Positions 40,193 through 52,100 of a stretch of DNA of 64,000 nt are shown here, one piece after another (within the stretch, counting starts at the first letter, position 1; every line of letters starts with the position of its first letter). Both the position numbers and the translations under genes were made by a program. The notes under the pieces are model-generated. The model saw only the letters and a list, made by a program, of their open reading frames with translations, had not been told where the DNA came from and ran no database searches. Origin of the DNA: Patiria pectinifera (Eukaryota; Echinodermata; Asteroidea; Valvatida; Asterinidae). The stretch lies in assembly GCA_029964075.1 (NCBI GenBank), contig CM057147.1:23767513-23831512 (forward strand). Reading direction: 5' to 3'.

Positions 40193-43100
40193 GTGAGAAA
40201 CGTAGTGTAGTTGATGTGCAGTTGGGCCCTTGAACTCGTTGTTGTCAATTGCAATGTGTACTAAGCACTGTCAATATCAGAATTCTTAATAATCAATATA
40301 TCGGAAATCCAATGTGAATATTCGGTATATCGATTATCCAATGTAAAAGTTAAAGACCATAGAGATGAAACTTTGACCAAAAAAGCTATCTCTGGAGTAT
40401 ATTGCTCAAACTTTTCAAAACAAATCTCAGAACTGAGAGTTTATCCAGAACGGGCTTGAGGCAGGAAAATGAGAGAAATTCTGTAAAATACACGTGCAAA
40501 TTAAACATTTTTGGACACTTAGTATGACTCTCAGGAAGAAGTAAGATATTACCTGGAATGTCATGGTATTTAATAAATTATTCAAGCTAAAAGTTTGTCA
40601 CATTTTGCTAAAACCCTTAAGGCATTCTAGCCAAAAACTCTGCTAAATAAGCAACGTGCAATACTTGTCAAAATGACAAGCCTGCCCAACGCAGCAAGAT
40701 CCAGTCAAACTATTCAAGGCCAAAATGCCCAAGAGTCTGTGGTCACCAACTGCAGCAGAGTACAACTGTGGCATTGTTGGATGGGACTAACTCGCATTGT
40801 TTCAGAGTTGTCCCATTTATGCACTGGTGTTGATCATTGATGGCTCAATACATACTTTTACACCTGATGCACAGTTCTGCATTTTGCAGGGTTGGGGTAA
40901 ATAATATGGGTAGCTTATTTTCCCAAAAGACCCTTCCAGTTCACCTCAGTAGAATGGTACATTTACATTCCCCCTTACGAAAATAAACCGGATTATATAT
41001 TTACAAAGCTGTAAACCAATGAACCATGTGCCTCTGTGTTGGTGCAATGCTGCAACGTTGCAACAGAGAAGGTACGAGAACGACATCTATCCACACAAAG
41101 TACAGTACCTGGGTCAGTCAGATTTTTACAAAATCAACTTTAAAAGTATTTTGGGGACTGTCTACCGGTATTTTGTAATTTTTCCAGGGTCTCAATGTCA
41201 AGCCATGCATGTAACTTAAATACAGTTTTCAATAACAAGTAGCTTTCTTTCTTCAAAGAGACTTTAGAGCCTCCTTTCATTGTATGCCTTGATCACATCA
41301 ATCCATCTGTCTGTTTTTTTGTCCCCAAAATACTTTTATCAGCTCTCAAAGCATACACCAGAAAATCTGTGAGTTCTCAATACACAGTGTTAAGTTGGAT
41401 TTTGTAAATTTGTCAACATAAACATGTATCTTTCCACTCCTGTGAATAACATCCACATACGTGTATTAAACGACAGTGACTTTTAAAAATCTTCAGAGAA
41501 GTCATTTGATATTTTTTACATGACTTGTGGATAGTCATGGTCAGTCAGTCACTGACCATGACTATCCATAATTCATGTAGAAATATGACAGCACCTTTGA
41601 GCAAAAATTTGACTGACTCTACTCTTTTTAAAAATAAATTTCATAAAAAAGTCAGAGGGCCTGACGTTTCAATTCTTGCAGGATTTTTCTGGAAGGCATC
41701 TATTTCTCATTTGTTTTTTTTAATTTTTAAAAATGTAGTTCTGTAGCTGGATCGGATCTGAGCACCGAGACCAACAGCGACAGCTCTTCCTTGGACAGTG
41801 GCAGGTGCACGGGCTCAACCACCAGCACTGGTGCCCAGCAGCATCCACAGCCCATGCGGGAGTTGCCCACGCTCTACCAGTTTGAGTTCCCGGCCAAGGA
41901 ATGTGGAAGGCTGATTGGGAAAGCAGTAAGTTGTCCAACAGGATACCGGTACATCACTGCTGTATTCTGAGATGTATCTTACAATTGTACAATTTTTTTT
42001 GCTTGTTTACTTAAATCCTAACCTTACCAACTCCATCAAAATCCACCCCCCCCCCCAAAAAAAAAAAAAAATTGGTAGATTTTGGTGGATATGGACATGC
42101 TGGTTTGACTAAATTTTTGTTGTAGTTTGACAGACTTGGGCCGGGAGGCCTGAAGCACTGCCAGTGGAATCTGATGGATTCCAGTAAACCAAAAGAGTTT
42201 GCCAATGTTGTGTATGTTGAGAAACTACTGGAGTATGGTGGAGTTTTGCTTTCGCTTACTCAAGAAGATATGTAGGTTTCTTCTTATCCTGTAAATACAT
42301 CATAAATTCCCTTGCCGTTACTCCAGAGAAATAACAGGTTTGCTTTTATACTGTAAATACATCATCTCTTTCCTTTCCCTTACCCCAGAAGACACGGAGG
42401 TTTTCTCTCATCCTTTTAATGCATCACCTCTTTCCTTTTCCTTACTCCAGAATACATGGAGGTTTGCTTTCATCCTATAAGTACATCTCTTTCCTTTCCC
42501 TTACTCCAGAAGACATGGAGGTTTCCTCTCATCCTATAAACACATCATCTCTTTCCTTTCCCTTACTCCAGAAGACATGGAGTTTTCCTCTCATCCTATA
42601 AATACATCATCTCTTTCCTTACCCTTACTCCAGAAGACACAGAGGTTTCCTCTCATCCTATAAATACATCATCTCTTTCCTTTCCCTTACTCCAGAAGAC
42701 ATGGAGGTTTCCTCTCATCCTATAAATACATCATCTCTTTCCTTTCCCTTACTCCAGAAGACAAGGAGGTTCCTTTCATCCTATAAATACATCTCTTTCC
42801 TTTCCCTTACTCCAGAAGACACAGAGGTTTCCTCTCATCCTATAAATACATCATCTCTTTTCTTTCCCTTACTCCGGAAGACACAGAGGTTTCCTCTCAT
42901 CCTATAAATACATCATCACTTTTCTTTCCCTCACTCCAGAAGACAAGGAGGTTTCCTTTCATCCTGTAAATACATCATCCCTTTCCTTTCCCTTACTCCA
43001 GAAGATATGGAGGTTTCCTCTCATCCTATAAATACATCATCCCTTTCCTTTATCTTACTCCAGAAGACATGGAGGTTTCCTTTCATCCTATAATGCATCA

Positions 43101-46100
43101 CCTCTTTCCTTGTCCTTACTCCAGAATACATGGAGGTTTCCTCTCATCCTGTAAATACATCATCTCTTTCCTTTCCCATACTCCAGAAGACAGGGAGTTT
43201 CTTTCATCCTATAAATACATCATCCCTTTCCTTTCACTTACTCCAGAAGACAAGGAGGTTTCCTTTCATCCTATAATGCATCACCTCTTTCCTTGTCCTT
43301 ACTCCAGAATACATGGAGGTTTCCTTTCATCCTGTAAATACATCATCTCTTTCCTTTCCCTTACTCCAGAAGATATGGAGGTTTCCTCTCATCCTATAAA
43401 TACATCATCCCTTTCCTTTATCTTACTCCAGAAGACATGGAGGTTTCCTTTCATCCTATAATGCATCACCTCTTTCCTTGTCCTTACTCCAGAATACATG
43501 GAGGTTTCCTTTCATCCTGTAAATACATCATCTCTTTCCTTTCCCTTACTCCAGAAGATATGGAGGTTTCCTCTCATCCTATAAATACATCATCCCTTTC
43601 CTTTATCTTACTCCAGAAGACATGGAGGTTTCCTTTCATCCTATAAATACATCTCTTTCCTTTCCCTTACTCCAGAAGACACGAAGGTTTCCTCTCATCC
43701 TATAAATACATCATCTCTTTCCTTTTCCTTACTCTAGAAGACACGGAGGTTTCCTCTCATCCTATAAATACATCATCTCTTTCCTTTTCCTTACTCCAGA
43801 AGACAAGGAGGTTCCTTTCATCCTATAAATACATCATCTCTTTCCTTTCCCTTACTCCAGAAGACACGAAGGTTTCCTCTCATCCTATAAATGCATCATC
43901 TCTTTCCTTTCCCTACTCCAGAAGACACAGAGGTTTCCTCTCATCCTATAAATACATCATCTCTTTCCTTTTCCTTACTCCAGAAGACACGGAGGTTTCC
44001 TCTCATCCTATAAATACATCATCACTTTCCTTTCCCTTACTCCAGAAGACAAGGAGGTTCCTTTCATCCTATAAATACATCTCTTTCCTTTCCCTTACTC
44101 CAGAAGACACAGAGGTTTCCTCTCATCCTATAAATACATCATCTCTTTTCTTTCCCGTACTCAAGAAGACACAGAGGTTTCCTCTCATCCTATAAATACA
44201 TCATCACTTTCCTTTCCCTTACTCCAGAAGACAAGGAGGTTCCTTTTATTCTATAGATACATCTCTTTCCTTTCCCTTACTCCAGAAGACACAGAGGGTT
44301 CCTTTCATCCTGTAAATACATCATCTCTTTCCTTTCCCTTACTCCAGAAGACACAGAGGTTTCCTCTCATCCTATAAATACATCATCACTTTCCTTTCCC
44401 TCACTCCAGAAGACAAGGAGGTTCCTTTCATCCTATAAATACATCTCTTTCCGTTCCCTTACTCCAGAAGACACAGAGGTTTCCTTTTATCCTATAAATA
44501 CATCATCTCTTTTCTTTCCCTTACTCCAGAAGACACGAAGGTTTCCTCTCATCCTATAAATACATCATCTCTTTCCTTTTCCTTACTCCAGAAGACATGG
44601 AGGTTTCCTCTCATCCTATAAATACATCATCTCTTTCCTTTCCCTTACTCCAGAAGACATGGAGTTTTCCTCTCATCCTATAAATACATCATTCCTTTCC
44701 TTTTCTTTCCTGTACTCCAGAAGACACAGGGTTCCAACTCCTATAAATACATCATCTCTTTCCTTTCCCTAAATCCAGGGGACACGGAGGTTCCCTCTCA
44801 TCCTATAAATACAGCATTTCTTTCCTTTCCCTTTCTCCAGAAAACATGGAGGTTTCCTCTCATTCTATTAATACAAATGTACATCATTTCTTTCCGTTCA
44901 CTTACTCATGGAGGTTTCCTGTCATCCTGCACATACATCATTTATTTCCTTTCCCGTACTCCAGCAGACACGATGGTTTCCACTCCTATAAATACATTAT
45001 CTCTCTCCTGTCCCTAAATCCAGGAGACACGAAGGTTTCCTCTCATCCTGTAAATACATTTCATGTATTTCTTTCCTTCCTTTCTCCAACAGACATGGAG
45101 CTTCCTCTCATCCTATAAATACATCATCTCTTTCCTTTCACTTACTCCAGAAGACATGGAGGTTTCCTCTCATCCTGTAAAAACATTATTTCTTTCCTTT
45201 CCCTTTCTCCAGAAGACATAGAGGTTTCCTCTCATCCTGTAAATACATCATCACTTTCCTTTCCCCTTACTCCAGAAGACATGAAGACTATAAACACATA
45301 ATCTCTTTCCTTTCGAGTTCTCCAGAAGACTAGGAGGTTTCCTTTCATCCTGTAAATGTATCATCTCTTTCCTTTCCCTTACTCAAGAAGACACAGAGGT
45401 TTCCTTTCATCCTATAAATACATCATCTCTTTCCTTTCCCTTACTCCAGAAGACACAGAGGTTTCCTCTCATCCTATAAATACATCATCTCTTTCCTTTC
45501 CCTTACTCCAGAAGACACGGAGGTTTCCTCTCATCCTATAAATACATCATCTCTTTCCTTTCCCTTACTCCAGAAGACACGGAGGTTTCCTCTCATCCTA
45601 TAAACACATCATTTCTTTTCTTTCCCTTTCTCCAGAAGACACAGATGTTTCCTCTCATCCTATAAATACATCATCACTTTCCTTTCCCTTACTCCAGAAG
45701 ACAAGGAGGTTCCTTTCATCCTATAAATTACATCATCTCTTTCCTTTCCCTTACTCCAGAAGACATGGAGGTTTCCTCTCATCCTATAAACACATCTATT
45801 TCCTTTCCCTTACTCCAGATGACACACATGTTTCCTCTCATCCTATAAATACATCATCACTTTCCTTTCGCATACCGTACTCCAGAAGACAAGGAGGTTC
45901 CTTTCATCCTATAAATACATCATCTCTTTCCTTTCCCTTACTCCAGAAGACATGGCGGTTTCCTCTCATCCTATAAACACATCATCTCTTTCCTTTCCCT
46001 TACTCCAGAAGACACAGAGGTTTCCTCTCATCCTATAAATACATCATTTCTTTCCTTTCCCTTTCTCCAGAAGACACAGATGTTTCCTCTCATCCTATAA

Positions 46101-49100
46101 ATACATCATCACTCTCATCCATATAAATACATCATCACTTTCCTTTCCCTTACTCCAGAAGACAAGGAGGTTCCTTTCATCCTATAAATACATCATCCCT
46201 TTCCTTTCCCTTACTCAAGCAGACACGAAGGTTTCCTCTCATCCTGTAAATATATCATCACTTTCCTTTCCCTTACTCTAGAAGACATGGAGGTTCCTTT
46301 CATCCCGTAAATACATCGTTTCTTGCATTTCCCTTACTCCAGAAGACAAGGATGTTTCCTTTCATCCCGTTAATACATCATCTCTTTCTTTTCCCTTACT
46401 CCAGAAAACATGAAGGTTTTTTGTCATCCTGCAAATACATCATCTCTTTTCTTTCCCGTCCTCCAGAAGACACAGAGGTTTCCTCTCATCATAAAATACA
46501 TCATCCCTTTTCTTCCGCTTACTCCAGAAGACGCAGAGGTTTCCTCTCATCCTGTAAATACATCATCACTTTCCTTTCCTTACTCCAGAAGACATGGAGG
46601 TTTCCTCTCATCCTATAAACACATCTATTTCCTTTCCCTTACTCCAGATGACACACATGTTTCCTCTCATCCTATAAATACATCATCACTTTCCTTTCGC
46701 ATACCGTACTCCAGAAGACAAGGAGGTTCCTTTCATCCTATAAATACATCATCTCATTCCTTTCCCTTACTCCAGAAGACATGGAGGTTTCCTCTCATCC
46801 TATAAATACATCATTTTTTTCCTTTCCCTTTCTCCAGGAGACACGAAGGTTTCCCTCTCCTTTTATAAACACATCATCTCTTTCCTTTCGCGTATTCCAG
46901 AAGATACGGAGGTTTCCTTTCATCCTGTAAATGCATCATCTCTTTCCTTTGCCTTTCTCCAGAAGACAAGGAGGTTTCGTCTTATCCTATAAATACATCA
47001 TCTCTTTCCTTTCCCTTACTCCAGAAGACACTGAGGTTTCCTCTCATCTTAAAATACATCGTCCCTTTCCTTTCACTTACTCCAGAAGACACAGATGTTT
47101 TTTCTCATCCTATAAATACATCATCCCTTTCCTTTGCCTTACTCCAGCAGACACAAAGGTTTCCTCTCATCCTGTAAATACATCATCACTTTCCTTTCCC
47201 TTACTCCAGAAGACATGGAGGTTCCTTTCATCCCGTCAATACATTTTTTCTTGCCTTTCCCTTATTCCAGAAGACAAGGATCTTTCCTTTCATCCCGTAA
47301 ATACATCATTCCTTTCCCTTACTCATGAAGACACGGAGGTTTCCTCTCATCCTATAAATACATTGTTTCTTTTCTTTCCCTTACTCCAGAAGACAAGGAT
47401 GTTTCCTTTCATCCCGTAAATACATCATCTCTTTCCTTTCTCTTATTCACGAAGACATGGAGGTTTCTTTTCACCCTATAAATACATCATCTCTTTCCTT
47501 TCCCTAACTCCAGAAGACATGGAGGTTTCCTTTCATCCTATAAATACATCGTTTTTTCCCTTTCCATTACTCCAGAAGACATGGAGGTTTCCTTTCATCC
47601 TGTAAATACATCATTTCTTTCCTTTCCCTTACTCCAGAAGACATGGAGGTTTCCTTTCATCCTTTAAATACATCATTTCTTTCCTTTCCCTTACTCCAGA
47701 AGACATGGAGGTTTCCTTTCATCCTGTAAATACATCATCTCTTTCCTTTGCCTTTCTCCAGAAGACAAGGAGGTTTCGTCTTATCCTATAAATACATCAT
47801 CTCTTTCCTTTCCCTTACTCCAGAAGACACTGAGGTTTCCTCTCATCTTAAAATACATCGTCCCTTTCCTTTCACTTACTCCAGAAGACACAGATGTTTT
47901 TTCTCATCCTATAAATACATCATCCCTTTCCTTTGCCTTACTCCAGCAGACACAAAGGTTTCCTCTCATCCTGTAAATACATCATCACTTTCCTTTCCCT
48001 TACTCCAGAAGACATGGAGGTTCCTTTCATCCCGTCAATACATTTTTTCTTGCCTTTCCCTTATTCCAGAAGACAAGGATCTTTCCTTTCATCCCGTAAA
48101 TACATCATTCCTTTCCCTTACTCATGAAGACACGGAGGTTTCCTCTCATCCTATAAATACATTGTTTCTTTTCTTTCCCTTACTCCAGAAGACAAGGATG
48201 TTTCCTTTCATCCCGTAAATACATCATCTCTTTCCTTTCTCTTATTCACGAAGACATGGAGGTTTCTTTTCATCCTATAAATACATCATCTCTTTCCTTT
48301 CCCTAACTCCAGAAGACATGGAGGTTTCCTTTCATCCTATAAATACATCGTTTTTTCCCTTTCCATTACTCCAGAAGACATGGAGGTTTCCTTTCATCCT
48401 GTAAATACATCATTTCTTTCCTTTCCCTTACTCCAGAAGACATGGAGGTTTCCTTTCATCCTGTAAATACATCATTTCTTTCCTTTCCCTTACTCCAGAA
48501 GACATGGAGGTTTCCTTTCATCCTGTAAATACATCATTTCTTTCCTTTCCCTTACTCCAGAAGACATGGAGGTTTCCTTTCATCCTGTAAATACATCATT
48601 TCTTTCCTTTCTCTTACTCCAGAAGACATGGAGGTTTCCTTTCACACTTTAAATACATCATTTCTTTCATTTCCCTTACTCCAGAAGACATGGAGGTTTC
48701 CTTTCATCCTATAAATACATTGGTTTTTTCCTTTCCATTACTCCAGAGGACATGGAGGTTTCCTTTCATCCTGTAAATACATCATCTCTTTCATTTCCCT
48801 TACTCCAGAAGACATGGAGGTTTCCTTTCATCCTGTAAATACATCATTTCTTTCCTTTCCCTTACTCCAGAAGACATGGAGGTTGCTTTGCTTTCTAATG
48901 ATAAATCTCATTGTGGGGTCCTTTTCAGTAATTGTTCACATGTAATTGTTTAAGTTAGAAGGCCATGCTTTTTAACCCTAGCAGAATATTTCTTGCCTCT
49001 GAGAGAATTTTTTTCTTCGGTCCAAACATCAGAACTTCTAACTGTTCCAATTTGTGCATTTCACGTACATGCAGCTACAGTGGCAGCAATTTGTTCTTAT

Positions 49101-52100
49101 TCTTGTTCTTGTTCTAATGAGTTCCCTTGTGTGACGTATTCCAACCAGGGCAAGAACATCAAGGGGATCCGGAGCCGTTCAGGCGCCCGGGTGGCTCTCC
49201 GGGACTGGCCGGATGATGAGACCAGACAAATCTGTGTAGTTGAAGGTAACTCTTGACTCATTCCGATTTCACATCTGGGTCATTCTATAAATTTGGGGTC
49301 CAATTTTTTTCCTGTCCCTGTTACATCTGACATCTATGATTTTATAATTCTGATGCACTCCTTAATGCAGTCGTCCTCCAAGAGTGATTATAAATAGCAT
49401 TCTACCTACCAAACAAATAAACAATCGTTTGAAGTCATTCTTAATGATACTTGAGTGGCAAATTACAAAGTACCAAGGTAACAGGAACAGGAAAAATGTC
49501 ACACTTTGGACCCTAAATTTGTACAATGACCAATCTGTCTAGTTTACTTGAAATGTTCCGATGTTGCTCGCTGTCTGTAAAAATTGTTTCCTGTCACAGC
49601 ACAGTACATGGATTAGCCCTAACTCCCTAGTCCCTTTTTGTTAAATTATTTTTCATAACTTTTTCATAACTTTGTTTACTGCTTAGAATTATACATGTGT
49701 GTAATTGTTTTTTTCTGTTACTGTTCGTCTGTCTTGTGTAATGGCATGCCTGATACAAGCTATGCTTTTAAGGTTTTGCCACCTCTAGTTACCTTTAAAT
49801 TTTGTTTCAGTACTTATACAGTGTATTGTTTTTTCATTTCTGTCATGAAGAGGAAATAAATGTGATTTGATTTGAATTTGCTAGGAACCATCCTCAGTCC
49901 TCAAAAATCCTCCAAAATGTTGCACTTATGTTCAAATGAAGGATGCCCAACGCCTCAATCCGTCAAAATTGTCAGACAGGCCTGCCTTAAAAAATGCACT
50001 CATCCTCAATCCTTCAAAATTCTCCTCCTTTTCAAACACCATTCATTCTCAATCCTCCAAAATCCTCTTGTTACTCAAACACCATTCATCCTTAGTCCTC
50101 CAAAATCCTCCAGGTGATTTCGGATGATTTTAGAGGATTGAGGCTGAATGGCAAAAAAAGGGTCAATTGATCTTGGATGATGCATTGCGACAAGTTCACA
50201 GGCTGAACCCAGAATTGTTTATGTTTAGTCATGCTTAATTGAGCCCTGCATTATGCTCGTTATCATCCTCAGTGCTTCTGAATGTAATTGGCACCTCCTC
50301 AACCCTGTGAGGATTTTAAAGTTTGAGGAAATAGTCACCCCTTCACTGAACAAATTCAAGAATAACGGATGATTTTGGAGGATTGAGGATGAATCCAATT
50401 TTACATGATGGCAATTGGAGGATTTTGCAGGATTGAGGATGGCTCCTAGCCAAAAGGGCTTAGCGGGTTAGGGTTAAGTAATGTAAACACCCTCAAGTTA
50501 TTGTAGAAAATTTGTAAAAGCATGTTACATCAAAAAGACCAAAAAAAAAAGTAATTATCAGAAGAGAATCAAACTCATGTTTAATTCTTCTAATTTGTAG
50601 GTTTTCAGAGCGAGATTGATGTGGCACTGGCAGACATCCAAAAGAAGTTTCCTGCCGTTGACACCAGTAAACAGTACATTGAGAGCGAGCAGATAACGGC
50701 ACCTGGAGCCACAGTACCAGAAATGTCACAGGTACAGATAAAAGGACTGATTCTCAAGTACCTGGCTGTAGCTGGCGCGCGCGGTACACACACACCGTGC
50801 AGGTGATGCGGAGCACAGTGTCTCGTGTCCCTTCTTAAAGGAAGGGTAGATCAATTGCAGCTATCCAAAACGTAACTGACTAAATTATTGTTTAAATTTT
50901 AATTGGTTTAACCCTAACCCACTAGGCCCTTGTTGCTTACAACCATCCTCAATCCTCCAAAATTTCCAAAATTTTGCAACTCCGCCTAAATTTTTCAAAA
51001 TTGTCAGACAGTCCTGCCTCAAAATGCATTCATCCTCAGTGTTCTAGCCAGGCATCAAATAGCGCTAGCACCCGCTACGCTTTCGGAAATAAGCGCTACG
51101 CTTAAATCGCGCCGCTACGCTACCGCTACGCTATAAATTTTGGTTGCGAAAAAAAAATATCTGCCGTTTGTTCGTATACAAGCGCAGCGACTTTGAGCAT
51201 TGCGCACTGGCCGTACGACACAGCGAAAAATAACAACGATCCCACCGCACGTACCCCGTACGATACCCCTACCGTGATGCTGCGCCACACGCATTCGCTA
51301 TGAAAGCAATAAGCACGTGCTGTTTTGTGCTGCGTAGATACAGCGCTCCGTACAGACGTACGCGTCACCAACATGTCACGTACAGAGCGCTCTGTGGACC
51401 ACACCATTTTGCGGTATCGGGTGTGCTTTCCTAAGGTCAATATTTACAAGCATTTCAACTGTTTTAAAATTATAAATAATACTTTTTATCAAGTCCGAAA
51501 CATGTTACTGTTTGAAAATAAGTTCTTCAACGTCGGAACATAATTTTCGTAAAGGATTTATCCGAGAAACAATGTCCAAAGAAAGGTTAAGCACCCCTAC
51601 GATATCAATGGATAATGGATCCGTCCATAAAAATGGCCGCACGTGAATTCTCGAAGAATGTCGCTGTCGAAAATTGGGATTTTTGACTACACTACTCGTT
51701 GCTGATAATAACAGTTCCATAAGTTTGGAAGTAAAAACGGATCTGTTTGTTCTTAGGACAAAACCAATCAGCAAGTATTGCAACAAAGCAAGTTTTTAGC
51801 GCTCCATGAATGCGTTGCTTTCTCAAATGCTGAGGGAAAATTTGGTCGCGTAGTTCGCCGGCGTAGCAGCGTGGGCTAACCAGCGCCCGCACGCCGGGCC
51901 GGCCGGGGCCGGGATAGGAAGCAATTCCCGGTGATTATTTCTCATCGTCATTATCTACAATTATATTTTTTAACATAACAAAAATGAGATTTCTCCTTCA
52001 CATTGTGTTGTAGCATGTGAAAATTGCAATCGCCGACGACTTTTTCTGTCTGAGACCTCCATGGTTTTACAATTTTTCTCCCTGCCGATCAGATGGTTTT

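Noticed and set aside
42419-48218. Several plus-strand open frames of 60-162 codons with repeated SHPINTSSLSFPLLQKT-like sequence
   Set aside because: They are translations of the 62-bp array. The unit is not a multiple of three and the frames follow indels. No splice or start logic, and intronic in AKAP1.
42230-48890. CRISPR-like array
   Set aside because: Units are contiguous without unique spacers, lie in an animal intron and have no cas genes.
50732-50806. Extended AKAP1 exon 4 reading through its donor
   Set aside because: The frame stops within 25 codons and exon 5 joins exon 4 in phase with strong AKAP1 similarity, so the spliced form is preferred.
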